Below the pieces are notes generated by a model. That model searched no databases. It was not told the origin of the DNA and saw only the letters and a list, made by a program, of their open reading frames with translations. The translations under genes were made by a program, and so were the position numbers. Below are positions 46,836-55,471 of a DNA stretch of 64,000 nucleotides, one piece after another. The stretch covers positions 558,001 to 622,000 of the forward strand of contig NZ_OY761445.1 of assembly GCF_963664415.1 (NCBI RefSeq), read 5' to 3'. The stretch is from an uncultured Desulfobacter sp. Its GTDB lineage: Bacteria; Desulfobacterota; Desulfobacteria; Desulfobacterales; Desulfobacteraceae. Each line of letters begins with the position of its first letter. Within the stretch, counting starts at the first letter, position 1.

Positions 46836-47411
46836 GTGAAAAGTACGAAGATGCTTTTCACACCCCGTTTTTGGAGCGCCCCTTTGCAGCGAATTTTCAA
46901 ATTCATTGACCGTGTGGAAAACTTTACCCTGGTCTGGACCATCCTGATACTGGCTTTGATCGGCTTTGTTCAGGTCATTACCCGGTATATCTTTAACTTC
47001 AGTTTTCCCTGGTTTGAAGAACTGGGACGATATCTTGGCGTATTTATCGCCTTTCTTGGGGCTGCCATCGGGGTTAAAACCGGTTCCCACTTTACCATGG
47101 ATCTTTTGATCCTAATGCTGCCGTTATCCATCAGGTGGCTGGTAAATTTGCTGTCCCATCTGTTGAGCGCAGGATTCTTTTTTATCGTGGCAGCCTACTC
47201 CTGGAAGATCATCTCCCGAATGTACGGGTATGAAACCACCTCTCCTGTGATGGGTATTCCCATGTACATTGCCTACCTGCCCATCCCGGCATTTTCGGTG
47301 GTAATCGGCACCCGTTTCAGCATCAAGGGGTTTGGATTCATCAAAGAGGCTTTTGGCAGCCGGACATCTGCAGAATCCAATGCTGCCGGGTCCGGGGAGG
47401 TGAATCAATGA
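46836..47411 (+). CDS. TRAP transporter small permease (DctQ), second system
   Basis: About 191 residues from a GTG at 46836; an ATG at 46851 is an alternative start that removes five residues. Four hydrophobic helices are visible, with the family segment ITRYIFNFSFPWFEELGRYLGVF. The end overlaps the large permease start by 4 bp. The Gly/Ser/Ala-rich C-terminus is short and variable. It completes a dctPQM set with the genes on both sides. Confidence 0.9.
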   Translation: MKSTKMLFTPRFWSAPLQRIFKFIDRVENFTLVWTILILALIGFVQVITRYIFNFSFPWFEELGRYLGVFIAFLGAAIGVKTGSHFTMDLLILMLPLSIRWLVNLLSHLLSAGFFFIVAAYSWKIISRMYGYETTSPVMGIPMYIAYLPIPAFSVVIGTRFSIKGFGFIKEAFGSRTSAESNAAGSGEVNQ

Positions 47412-48685
47412 TTTTATTTATCTGCGTCTCTTTTACGCTCCTGCTCTTTTTAGGCATGCCCATTGCCGTAATTCTCGGGGTGACCACCCTGGGTTGCCTG
47501 GTATTTTTCACCTCAACCCCGTTGCATATCATCACCCAGCAGCTCTTTAACGCCCTGGACAACTTTATCCTCCTATCCATTCCCTTTTTTATTTTGGCAG
47601 GTTCCATCATGACAAGGGGCAGTATTGCCAAAAAGCTGATCGCTTTTGTCAATGCTCTTGTGGGATGGTTCCCGGGCGGCCTTGCCATGGCCGGAGTATT
47701 GGCCTGTATTTTCTTTGCCGCCATTTCAGGGTCTTCTCCTGCCACAGTGGTGGCTATCGGTTCCATCATGATCCCGGCACTGATCAAGGCAGGGTATGAT
47801 GAAAAATTCTCCCTTGGCTTGATCACTGTTTCAGGATCACTGGGTATCGTCATTCCGCCCTCCATACCCATGATTCTCTACTGCCTGGTCATGAACGTAT
47901 CCGTATCCAAAATTTTTATGGCCGGCATCATTCCCGGCCTTCTTACGGGTGCAGCCCTGATGGTCTATACCTTTTTTGCGGCCAAAAAAAACAATTGGCG
48001 AATTACCGGTAAAGCATCTGCGTCCAAAGTGCTGCGCACGGCTAAAGAAGGCATCTGGGCATTAATTTTGCCGGTCATTGTTTTGGGCGGAATCTATTCA
48101 GGCGTATTCACCCCTACTGAAGCTGCGGCGGTCTCTGTAATCTATGCATTGGTCATTGAACTTTTTGTGTACAAGGAATTTAAATTTTCCCAAATCACGG
48201 ATGTCTGCAGAGAGGGCGCGGTGCTTTCGGCCTGCCTGCTATTTATTCTCTCCTGCGCCATGACATTTATCTGGCTGCTTACGGCAGAACAGATTCCCCA
48301 GCAGTTGGCCGACATTATTATCCAACATATTGACAGCCCCTGGATATTCCTGCTCACCGTGAACATTCTGTTTCTCATTCTAGGCTGTTTTATGGACGAT
48401 GTATCCGCCATGCTGATCCTGGCACCCATCTTTCTTGAGACCCTGACCCGCTACGGCATTGATCTGATTCATTTCGGCGTTGTCATGGTACTTAACATCC
48501 AGATGGGCATGCTGACTCCGCCTTTTGGCCTGAACCTGTTTGTGGCATCGGGCATCACCAAGCAACCGCTGGTGAAAATTGCGAGGGGTGTGGCACCGTT
48601 TCTGGTCATCATGCTCATCTGTCTGATGCTGGTTACCTATATCCCGTGGCTTTCTTTGGCTCTACCTAAATGGCTGCTGAACTAG
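47408..48685 (+). CDS. TRAP transporter large permease (DctM), second system
   Basis: 425 residues, about twelve transmembrane helices. Landmarks: FLGMPIAVILGVTTLGCLVF, ISGSSPATVVAIGSIMIPAL, GSLGIVIPPSIPMILYCLVM, and GVFTPTEAAAVSVIYALVIE. It is translationally coupled to the small permease and followed after 16 bp by the XRE-cupin regulator. All three subunits are intact, so the system is probably functional. Confidence 0.94.
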   Translation: MILFICVSFTLLLFLGMPIAVILGVTTLGCLVFFTSTPLHIITQQLFNALDNFILLSIPFFILAGSIMTRGSIAKKLIAFVNALVGWFPGGLAMAGVLACIFFAAISGSSPATVVAIGSIMIPALIKAGYDEKFSLGLITVSGSLGIVIPPSIPMILYCLVMNVSVSKIFMAGIIPGLLTGAALMVYTFFAAKKNNWRITGKASASKVLRTAKEGIWALILPVIVLGGIYSGVFTPTEAAAVSVIYALVIELFVYKEFKFSQITDVCREGAVLSACLLFILSCAMTFIWLLTAEQIPQQLADIIIQHIDSPWIFLLTVNILFLILGCFMDDVSAMLILAPIFLETLTRYGIDLIHFGVVMVLNIQMGMLTPPFGLNLFVASGITKQPLVKIARGVAPFLVIMLICLMLVTYIPWLSLALPKWLLN

Positions 48686-48701
48686 AAAGATTAATTTCAC
48701 T

Positions 48702-49274
48702 ATGGATGAAAAAAGCATATCGGAAAGCATAAAAAACTTAAGAACTGCGCGGCAATTGACGCTCCAGGACTTAGCGGATCGAACCGGCCTGACCAAGGGC
48801 TATCTATCAAAGGTGGAGCGGTCAAAAAAGGCACCGCCCTACTCCACCTTGAACAAGATTGCAGCAGGTCTGGACATTGAACTCACCTCCCTTCTTGCCG
48901 GGGATGCCTCTCCTGTAAAAGATGTCCGCCTCTTTTTAAGCAAAAAAGAAAAACGGCCCCTGATTCGAGAGACCGATATTTTTGCAGGATATGATTATGA
49001 ACCCCTGGCCGAAGGAAAACCCGGCAAAAACATGGAGCCTTTTATCATCCACGCCCCCTTTGCTATCAACCGGACCTATACCCACGAGGGGGAAGAAACC
49101 ATCCATGTGCTGGACGGCCGGCTTGAATTCCATTACGGGGACGAAGTTTATAATCTTAATGTCGGGGACAACATCTACTTTGACTCCATTGTGCCCCATG
49201 TAGGTAAAAGCCTCGGCCGATCAAAGGCAAAACTGCTGGTGGTCATATATTTTTACAAAAGAAACAGGTTTTGA
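48702..49274 (+). CDS. XRE-family regulator with C-terminal cupin domain
   Basis: 190 residues. The helix-turn-helix lies at about 8-62 (LRTARQLTLQDLADRTGLTK then LSKVERSKKAPPYSTLNKIA). The cupin barrel is at about 110-185, with YTHEGEETIHVLDGRLEFHY and VGDNIYFDSIVPHVGKS, including typical metal or ligand histidines. Such regulators sense a small molecule and often control the adjacent catabolic or transport genes. It is the last gene of the second TRAP operon, so it probably controls that operon in response to the imported compound or a derivative. A candidate binding site in the divergent region at 45.4 kb is unproven. Confidence 0.9.
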   Translation: MDEKSISESIKNLRTARQLTLQDLADRTGLTKGYLSKVERSKKAPPYSTLNKIAAGLDIELTSLLAGDASPVKDVRLFLSKKEKRPLIRETDIFAGYDYEPLAEGKPGKNMEPFIIHAPFAINRTYTHEGEETIHVLDGRLEFHYGDEVYNLNVGDNIYFDSIVPHVGKSLGRSKAKLLVVIYFYKRNRF

Positions 49275-49309
49275 AGGCTGTCCCGGTTAATATCCAGAGC
49301 AGCCTTTTT
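49274..49309 (+). terminator. Rho-independent terminator after the XRE-cupin gene
   Basis: AAGGCTG (49274-49280) pairs with CAGCCTT (49300-49306) around a 19-nt loop and runs into a T-tract ending at 49309. It overlaps the stop codon's last base. It also lies just beyond the convergent minus-strand gene at 49337. Confidence 0.7.
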
Positions 49310-49336
49310 CGGTAGTGATACACTAAAAAAACAAAA

Positions 49337-50251
49337 TTATTGAAGGGTCACTTCGCTGAACGGACCGACGGCAGCGAATCTACTTTCGTCCAGACTATCC
49401 ATAACCTTGGCATCACTGAGCGTCATGCGTTCTTTTTTAATCATTTTTGAGATCACAGTAGACGTTGGGCTGCCGACATTTTTGACATATCGGGCTTCAA
49501 CTGAAAAATCGTTTTGAACGGGATAACCTTTGATCTGGACAAGGGAAGCCCGGATGGGGTCCAGGGGCCCCTGCCAATATCTAAGCAGGAAGTTTAATTG
49601 CCCCAGACGTTCGGCTTCAAGGCCAAGGGTCTTGGCCAATTGCCGGTGAAAATTATCATATTGATCTGCTCCGGGCACGGCATCAGATACCCACAGGTGT
49701 TGGCGGACCAATGTAATACTGGCGGCATTTTTTTTTAAATCCCGGGTCTCCAGTTGCAGGTCGGCTTTAATGTATGTGCATGGATATCCGCCTACTGTTT
49801 TCGTTTCAGGGTTAATTGTGATGGTGAACACCGGCTCTACAACCTTGTAACGGGCGTTAAGAATCTCGGCGGCCCCTTGCGCCATGGCGCTATCGGCCTG
49901 AAGCATTCTTACATGGTGCAGGTTCTCAAACGGCAGGGTCACAATTTTGTTTTTATACCAGTCAATTTCTCGGATGCGGCGTTTTTCCAATAAAAAATGG
50001 GTGGTATCCCGCTGTTCTTTGACCTCACCGAAAAACCGCTTCATCCAGCTTCCCGTGTAGCGGGTCTGTTTATCCACCAGCATGGCCCGGGGGGTGTACC
50101 CCACCTGAAGTTCGGATTCCTGTTTACCCATGAGGTATTCATCACTTTTGTAATCATGGACAAACAATACGTCACCCAGACAGATTTGGGCAGGCATGGC
50201 CCAGGTCAGTGTCAGGCAGATACTCAAAAGTATGACAAATGATTTTATCAC
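49337..50251 (-). CDS. Secreted protein of unknown function
   Basis: 304 residues with a signal peptide (hydrophobic 4-22, cleavage probably near QICLGD). The remainder looks like a periplasmic beta-rich protein: VDKQTRYTGSWMKRFFGEVK, an ETKTVGGYPCTYIKADLQLE strand region resembling DUF4412/LolA-type folds, and many alternating hydrophobic residues. No catalytic motif or lipobox was found. The gene starts 3 bp after the small membrane-protein gene at 50255, so they are co-transcribed. I do not recognise the family with certainty. Confidence 0.75.
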   Translation of the reverse strand: MIKSFVILLSICLTLTWAMPAQICLGDVLFVHDYKSDEYLMGKQESELQVGYTPRAMLVDKQTRYTGSWMKRFFGEVKEQRDTTHFLLEKRRIREIDWYKNKIVTLPFENLHHVRMLQADSAMAQGAAEILNARYKVVEPVFTITINPETKTVGGYPCTYIKADLQLETRDLKKNAASITLVRQHLWVSDAVPGADQYDNFHRQLAKTLGLEAERLGQLNFLLRYWQGPLDPIRASLVQIKGYPVQNDFSVEARYVKNVGSPTSTVISKMIKKERMTLSDAKVMDSLDESRFAAVGPFSEVTLQ

Positions 50252-50254
50252 CGC

Positions 50255-50491
50255 TTACAACCCCAACAGCTTTTGGTGAAGATAGGATAAAACGAACATG
50301 GTCACCAGCGGAATCCCCAACCCGAAAACCGAGCCCCATAAAATGCTTCCGCTCGGGTCAAACCCATAGGGTTTGGTATAATATAAAAGGAAATTGATGC
50401 CGACCCCGGCAAACAGATAGGTATTATACCATCTACGTTTGTTCTTTTCCCAGTTCAGTAATCGTTGGTTGCGTTCTTTTTCTGTTGTCAT
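50255..50491 (-). CDS. Small two-helix membrane protein of unknown function
   Basis: 78 residues. A charged N-terminus (EKERNQRLLNWEKNKRR) precedes two hydrophobic stretches, at about 23-39 (NTYLFAGVGINFLLYYT) and about 49-73 (ILWGSVFGLGIPLVTMFVLS). It resembles small accessory membrane proteins such as 2TM-domain proteins; no motif was recognised. It is co-oriented with the secreted-protein gene (3-bp gap) and separated from the symporter upstream by a terminator hairpin, so it is the first gene of a separate two-gene unit. Confidence 0.7.
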   Translation of the reverse strand: MTTEKERNQRLLNWEKNKRRWYNTYLFAGVGINFLLYYTKPYGFDPSGSILWGSVFGLGIPLVTMFVLSYLHQKLLGL

Positions 50492-50518
50492 GATTCCCGC
50501 CGTATTGTTTATAAAATA

Positions 50519-50544
50519 CCACCCCTGCCATGGTTCAGGGGTGG
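50519..50544 (-). terminator. Terminator downstream of the Na+/solute symporter gene
   Basis: Perfect arms CCACCCCTG (50519-50527) and CAGGGGTGG (50536-50544) with an 8-nt loop, followed on the minus strand by a TATTTTATA stretch. It lies 11 bp after the symporter stop. Confidence 0.8.
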
Positions 50545-50554
50545 CGTGTATTGA

Positions 50555-52153
50555 TTATTCTTCCGGTCTTATATCCAGCGAATATTTCTGGATTACTTCC
50601 TCTTTACATGGTTTGGTCATCAGGCTGACGACGATGAAAAAAATAAATCCGACAAATACCCAGTAGAATTGGTGCGGTGTGCTGATTTTATGGGCCGGAT
50701 CACTTAAGAAAAACCAGTGATAGCTGCCCAGCTTGTACTTTGCATACATCCATGATCCGCAGGATAGCGTTGTCATAACCAAGATGTTGGTGATAGCGGC
50801 CGTTGTCGTGGCCCGGGCCCACCAGATGCCCAATATCAGCGGGGGACCAACCGAGCAGAGGATAACAATAAATGCAGCCCCGGAAATATCCAGAACCAGT
50901 GCCGGCGGGTTAAATGCAAAGAGCATACACACGAACACGATCAGGATCGTCATAACCCGTGTGGCCTGTACAGGTTTTTCCTCGGGCCATTTGCTGCCGA
51001 AGACCTTTCCCATCAGATCCCTGCCCAGCAGAACGTTCAGGACCATGGTCCAGCCCGAGGCCGTGGCCATGGCAATGGCCAGCCCGCCCGCCGCCAGTAC
51101 CGAAAGCAGGAAGGGGCTTTTCAACCCTTCCACTGCGGCAATCATGGAATAATCGGTGACAGATGCCCCGGAAACGCCGTATGCTGTCTTCATGTGTTTA
51201 AGCACAGCCATGGCGTTAGTAATGCCTTCGGTCTGCATAAGGGGATGAAGGGTTTCGATCAATACCCTGGCACCGGTGCCGATAATTACCAACCCGCCGT
51301 ACATGGCCCCGCCGATGGCAACAGCCCAGAAAACACTGCGCCGGGCAGCTTTGATATCCTGGGTGGTAAAAAACCGAACCACGGTGTAGGGCATGGCGGA
51401 AAAACCGAAATGCCACACAAAGAAAAAGCCCACCACACCGGTCCAAGACGCCATAAGGGGATGGGATGCGGCCTCGGAAACATAGGGCATGTTGAAAAAA
51501 TTGCCGCTGTTTGCCAGAACAGCATCGGTCAGACCGTTCAGCCCACCGAAGTTATAGATTACATACCCTGCGGCCAGAAGCGAAGCAACGGTCATGGCGA
51601 CTCCCTGAAACGCCGTTGAGATGGTGGTGGCGACCATCCCGCCGAAATATATGTAAGCAAAAACAACAACGGATGCCAGGATAACGGATACATTGAAAGG
51701 AATCTGCAGGATGGCCAGCAAAAACAAAGCCGTGCCCACGATTGACAAAATAACATATGCCAGTCCGCCAATCAGTGTGGGGATGCCCGCCACCAGGCGC
51801 AGCCACTTGGTATCATAGCGGTCTGCATAGTAATCCGTGAACGATGTCGGGGCATACTTGCGCAGGGGAGCTGCGGTCAGCAAGGTTGCAATAGGCATGC
51901 CCCCGATGATGCCTACGAGCGCCCACCAGAACGGGTAGCCTAAAATAAAAATGAACGCCGGCAGCCCCAGAAAACTTGCCGGGCTGAAATATGTGGCGGC
52001 CAGGGCCGACCCATTAACGAGGGGACCGACTTTTCTGCCGGCCACATAAAAATCGGACGAATCCATGGACGCCTTACGCGAATACCATCCGATATAAAAA
52101 ATCACTGCAAAATAGATTACGGAACCTAAAATGACGATTGGATTAACACCCAT
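50555..52153 (-). CDS. Sodium:solute symporter (SSS family)
   Basis: 532 residues with about thirteen transmembrane helices. SSS features include SSDFYVAGRKVGPLVNGSAL followed by TYFSPASFLGLPAFIFILGY, and the core helix region GTALFLLAILQIPFNVSVIL. The pattern is nearest to the acetate/monocarboxylate (ActP-like) branch, which often has a small partner subunit, as seen here in the gene 27 bp upstream. It should import a short organic acid or amino acid with Na+. The substrate is not decided by sequence; beta-alanine or pyruvate would fit the neighbouring pathway. Confidence 0.9.
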   Translation of the reverse strand: MGVNPIVILGSVIYFAVIFYIGWYSRKASMDSSDFYVAGRKVGPLVNGSALAATYFSPASFLGLPAFIFILGYPFWWALVGIIGGMPIATLLTAAPLRKYAPTSFTDYYADRYDTKWLRLVAGIPTLIGGLAYVILSIVGTALFLLAILQIPFNVSVILASVVVFAYIYFGGMVATTISTAFQGVAMTVASLLAAGYVIYNFGGLNGLTDAVLANSGNFFNMPYVSEAASHPLMASWTGVVGFFFVWHFGFSAMPYTVVRFFTTQDIKAARRSVFWAVAIGGAMYGGLVIIGTGARVLIETLHPLMQTEGITNAMAVLKHMKTAYGVSGASVTDYSMIAAVEGLKSPFLLSVLAAGGLAIAMATASGWTMVLNVLLGRDLMGKVFGSKWPEEKPVQATRVMTILIVFVCMLFAFNPPALVLDISGAAFIVILCSVGPPLILGIWWARATTTAAITNILVMTTLSCGSWMYAKYKLGSYHWFFLSDPAHKISTPHQFYWVFVGFIFFIVVSLMTKPCKEEVIQKYSLDIRPEE

Positions 52154-52180
52154 TACTGCCTCCTTATATATGGCTGCCGA

Positions 52181-52471
52181 TCAATTTTCTTGAACAATAT
52201 TGGCACCCGCGGGTGCATCCGGTGTCTCATGGTTTTTCCTGGCCGCGATCCTCTCTTCTCTTTTTTCTTCAAATCTGTAGTATAGAAAAGAGATGATGAT
52301 GTTCATCAACCAGAGGCCGACAATCCAATTATAGGTGTAGCAGGCAGGTACCCCCATGAACTTTTTCAGTGGAAAGCCGGGGATTGTCATCTCCAAGACC
52401 ATGAAAATGGCAATCCAGCCATACATCAACGCGGTTCCTGCCCAAAATATCTTTGGCATACCCTTAAACAT
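52181..52471 (-). CDS. Small membrane subunit associated with the Na+/solute symporter
   Basis: 96 residues, with two transmembrane segments at about 9-29 (FWAGTALMYGWIAIFMVLEM) and 48-65 (NWIVGLWLMNIIISFLYY), then a charged tail (RFEEKREERIAARKN). The topology matches DUF485/DUF4212-like partner proteins that precede SSS symporters. It has a strong AAAGGAGG ribosome-binding site and sits 27 bp before the symporter gene. The role is by topology and context. Confidence 0.75.
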   Translation of the reverse strand: MFKGMPKIFWAGTALMYGWIAIFMVLEMTIPGFPLKKFMGVPACYTYNWIVGLWLMNIIISFLYYRFEEKREERIAARKNHETPDAPAGANIVQEN

Positions 52472-52502
52472 CTGTCGTCCTCCTTTTTAGATTTTCTATG
52501 CA

Positions 52503-52642
52503 GCGCCTGACCGAAAGCCTGAAAATTTTGTTGAGTACACGGCGGACTGGAATTTTAACCTTCGGCATACATGCCGTATTGCGAGGGTTAAAATTTCAAA
52601 CAACGCCGTAATCTATAAAAGTTACGGTATTCGGTCAGGCAC
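52503..52642. repeat. Nested long palindromic element (~140 bp)
   Basis: Outer arms GCCTGACCGAA (52505-52515) and TTCGGTCAGGC (52630-52640). Inside them ACGGCG pairs with CGCCGT, GAATTTTAACC pairs imperfectly with GGGTTAAAATTTC, and the centre holds CGGCATACATGCCG. The whole can fold as one long interrupted stem on either strand. It carries no gene. It lies just upstream of the symporter subunit gene and looks like a miniature inverted-repeat or REP-like element. Confidence 0.7.
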
Positions 52643-53191
52643 TATGTATGGAATTTCGGGAACCTTTTCCCGACCTCCCTCCCCCTATTTTCTTAACGCC
52701 CAGAGAAAACAATAGATCTCAAAGCGTCGAATGAAATTATGTAAAAAATAAACATAAAACAATCAGCTTAAGACTGATTTTCCTGTCCGTGATGGCCCGA
52801 GTTGCTTGTAGGTGAACGAAGAAAGGACTGCATAGGGAAAAAACCTACAATAACAGTAAAATCTAAATAGAAAGGCACTGCATAAAATCTGCTTATTTTG
52901 AAACGCTGAACCAGAATACGATGCTGTAAATCACAGAGAATAGGAGATCTCAACAGATTTCATACCATGGAATATCGCGATACCACAACCACCATTAATC
53001 GATATTTACTATTAGAAGATGCGTCGTTCTCATATTACCCAACAAATCCTGTTGGGGATTGCCAGGACTCGGTTTTGCGTTCAACGGGTGTACGACTATC
53101 TTGAAAAATGAAGTTATAAAACAAAATTAATTGTTAAAAGAAGGCTCTACTGTAATTTTAAAACCCACTCAACCCGAAAATACACCGCACG
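52643..53191. other. Gene-free stretch between palindromic element and Lrp terminator
   Basis: 549 bp with no supported gene. A 30-codon frame at 53019-53111 (plus strand) has no ribosome-binding site and no recognised similarity. A short TTTCGGGAA/TTCCCGA hairpin is visible near 52654-52672. The upstream promoter of the symporter operon is probably in the first part, but I could not pick it. Confidence 0.5.
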
Positions 53192-53216
53192 GTTCCCCGA
53201 CTGTTGTCCGGGGAAC
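53192..53216 (-). terminator. Hairpin after the Lrp/AsnC gene
   Basis: Perfect 8-bp GC-rich arms GTTCCCCG and CGGGGAAC around a 9-nt loop, 26 bp beyond the stop codon. No immediate T-tract, but a TATTTT follows on the minus strand. Confidence 0.6.
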
Positions 53217-53241
53217 ATTGCGCTAATTACGAAGTCAGCTT

Positions 53242-53715
53242 TCAATCATCGAAACCGGTACCCCAATTGTACCGCCTTTTGACAAAATCGAGGGTCAATG
53301 TGGTCTCCACAGACGTTACGCCGGAAATTTTCCCCACCTGATTGAGCACCAACTCATTGAGATCTGCCATGGACTCAACGTTAAATTCTGCATCAATGCC
53401 GGTTGATGCGCCGCTGGTAGAGACAATGAACCATAATGCGTGAATCTCTTTAAGCTGCGCCGCTACCTGATCAATCCGGCCGATTTCCACATGAACTCTC
53501 AGGTGCCCCACCACGTTGAACCCAAGCTTAAGTGGGTTGCTGACAGCCACTATCTGAATAATCTCATCATTAATCAATCTGCTCAAACGGGTTCTTACGG
53601 TAGCTTCCGAAACATCAATGGCCTTTGCCATGTCAGTGTTGGATATTCGTCCGTCTTTCTGAAGCAGCTTGATAATTTCACGATCAATTCGATCAAGGGG
53701 TTTCGCGTTTTTCAT
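53242..53715 (-). CDS. Lrp/AsnC-family transcriptional regulator
   Basis: 157 residues. N-terminal winged helix at about 8-60 (DREIIKLLQKDGRISNTDMA; VSEATVRTRLSRLINDEIIQ), then a RAM ligand-binding domain (about 70-145, VVGHLRVHVEIGRIDQVAAQ). Length is typical. It is divergent from the semialdehyde dehydrogenase operon, with a 286-bp shared region rich in ATTCG/CGAAT motifs. Regulators of this family respond to amino acids and bind palindromic AT-rich sites, so it probably senses beta-alanine or a related amino acid and controls the operon and itself. Confidence 0.92.
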   Translation of the reverse strand: MKNAKPLDRIDREIIKLLQKDGRISNTDMAKAIDVSEATVRTRLSRLINDEIIQIVAVSNPLKLGFNVVGHLRVHVEIGRIDQVAAQLKEIHALWFIVSTSGASTGIDAEFNVESMADLNELVLNQVGKISGVTSVETTLTLDFVKRRYNWGTGFDD

Positions 53716-53847
53716 ATAATCATCCTAAGTCTATTTACACTGGCATTAAAGTTCATAATTATATGTAATTCGTATATTTTTCAAACTAATTTTCAGATAT
53801 CGAAAGAGAAAACCTTAAAAAAAATCGAATTTCGAATATTATTTATA

Positions 53848-53876
53848 TTGACATTACAATTCGCTCATTCTACAAA
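53848..53876 (+). promoter_or_regulatory. Sigma70-like promoter of the dehydrogenase-aminotransferase operon
   Basis: TTGACA (53848-53853), a 17-bp spacer, and TACAAA (53871-53876). This is the best promoter match in the window. A start near 53883 leaves a ~120-nt leader that begins with a perfect palindrome. Confidence 0.7.
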
Positions 53877-53888
53877 GACAATGATTCG

Positions 53889-53920
53889 ATATTCGTATTT
53901 TTTTAAAAAAATACGAATAT
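53889..53920. promoter_or_regulatory. Perfect 32-bp palindrome, candidate Lrp-type operator
   Basis: The left half ATATTCGTATTTTTTT is exactly mirrored by the right half. Related motifs occur upstream: AATTCGTATAT (53767-53777) and TCGAATTTCGAATATT (53825-53840). The site lies just downstream of the -10 box, where a bound repressor would block transcription; as RNA it could instead form a hairpin. Confidence 0.65.
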
Positions 53921-54001
53921 ATACATATTTATTACCTTTAAGCTTAATAAATCGAGATGTCATAATTTAGATAAATTGAAAAACAAGCAGGGAATAATTT
54001 C

Positions 54002-55462
54002 ATGAATTTACCAAAAATCAAAAATTACATTGATGGAGAATGGGTTGATTCCGACAGCAGCCGGACCGGTGATATCCGGAACCCTGCCCTTGGAGAAACA
54101 ATCGCTGTTGTGCCGTACGGTACAAAACAAGATGTAGATATGGCTGTAAATGCGGCAAAAAACGCTTTCAGGGAGTGGAAAGAGACCCCGCCGCTTAGCC
54201 GGGCCAGATATCTTTTTCGTCTCAAAGAGGCTTTTGAGGATGAATTTGAGGAAATTGCCCGGGTGCTTACCACAGAACAGGGCAAAGCCATTGATGAAGC
54301 CCGGGGCGAAGTGCGCCGGATGATCGAAAATGTCGAACATGCCACCGGCGTAACCACCATGATGACCGGGTATTGTCTGGAAGATATTGCCTCAGGCATT
54401 GATTCGGCTCTGTACCGCCAACCCATGGGGGTATTCGGATGTATCGCACCTTACAATTTCCCTGCCATGGTCCCCTGGTGGTTTTTACCCTATGCCCTGG
54501 TCACCGGGAACACCTATGTACTCAAACCTTCCGAACAGGTTCCCATGACCCAGAACCGTATCTTTGAGATCATTGATGATGTTGGATTTCCCGAAGGCGT
54601 CGTCAACATGGTGAACGGATCCAAGGAGGTGGTAAATGCCATGCTTGACCACCCGGACATTCAAGGCATCTCTTTTGTGGGCTCTACCCCCACGGCCAGA
54701 TACATTTACGAACGGTGTGGTGCCACGGGCAAACGGGTCCAATCACTGGGCGGTGCCAAAAATATTGTTGCCGTCATGCCGGACGCCAATGTGGATCAGG
54801 GTATGCCCTCGTTGATCACCTCTTTTTTCGGATGTGCCGGCCAGCGTTGCCTCTCGGGATCGCTCCTGGCACCTGTGGGTGACAATGCCTTTGCTAACGC
54901 ATTCATCGACAAATTTATCACTGCCACCCGGGCCATGGGCGTGGGTGATGGACTCGATGAAAAAAACGCAATGGGCCCTGTGATCAGCCAGGCCCACAGG
55001 GAACGCATCCTGGAATATATTGAAACAGGTATCCAGGAAGGTGCAGATCTTATCTTAGACGGCCGGGATTTTACGGTCGACGGCTATCCCAACGGTTTTT
55101 TTGTGGGCCCAACAATATTTGACAATGTCACGGCTGAGATGACCATTGCCAAAGAGGAAATTTTCGGGCCAGTGGTAAGCATTGTACGCACCCCGACCTT
55201 AGACGATGTGATTGAACTGATCAATACCCGTGATTTTGCAAACGCGGCCTGTATTTACACCCAAAATGCCGCCTCTGTTAGGAAACTGCGGATTGAGGCC
55301 AATCCCGGTATGATCGGGGTTAACATCGGCATTGCGGCACCCATGAGTTTTTTCCCCTTTGGCGGTTCGGGCAATTCCATGTTCGGCGATATCAAGGGCC
55401 ACGGCCGGGAGATCTTTCAGTTTTTCACCGACACCAAAGTGGTCATTGAAAGATATTTTTAG
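54002..55462 (+). CDS. CoA-acylating (methyl)malonate-semialdehyde dehydrogenase family protein
   Basis: 486 residues, aldehyde dehydrogenase superfamily. Visible: PYNFPAMVPWW with the oxyanion Asn152, FVGSTPTARYIYERC (NAD-binding), SLGGAKNIVAVMPDANVDQG, and FGCAGQRCLSGS with catalytic Cys283. The glutamate of hydrolytic enzymes in the ELGGK motif is replaced (SLGGAKN), as in the CoA-dependent MmsA group. Expected reaction: malonate semialdehyde + CoA + NAD+ to acetyl-CoA + CO2 + NADH (or propionyl-CoA from the methyl form). An aminotransferase gene two positions downstream can supply the semialdehyde. Inositol or valine breakdown is a less likely context, since their other genes are absent. 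Confidence 0.88.
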   Translation: MNLPKIKNYIDGEWVDSDSSRTGDIRNPALGETIAVVPYGTKQDVDMAVNAAKNAFREWKETPPLSRARYLFRLKEAFEDEFEEIARVLTTEQGKAIDEARGEVRRMIENVEHATGVTTMMTGYCLEDIASGIDSALYRQPMGVFGCIAPYNFPAMVPWWFLPYALVTGNTYVLKPSEQVPMTQNRIFEIIDDVGFPEGVVNMVNGSKEVVNAMLDHPDIQGISFVGSTPTARYIYERCGATGKRVQSLGGAKNIVAVMPDANVDQGMPSLITSFFGCAGQRCLSGSLLAPVGDNAFANAFIDKFITATRAMGVGDGLDEKNAMGPVISQAHRERILEYIETGIQEGADLILDGRDFTVDGYPNGFFVGPTIFDNVTAEMTIAKEEIFGPVVSIVRTPTLDDVIELINTRDFANAACIYTQNAASVRKLRIEANPGMIGVNIGIAAPMSFFPFGGSGNSMFGDIKGHGREIFQFFTDTKVVIERYF

Positions 55463-55471
55463 GAGAATCCT

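Noticed and set aside
53019..53111. A 30-codon plus-strand frame upstream of the Lrp terminator
   Set aside because: No ribosome-binding site, no recognised similarity and no conserved context.
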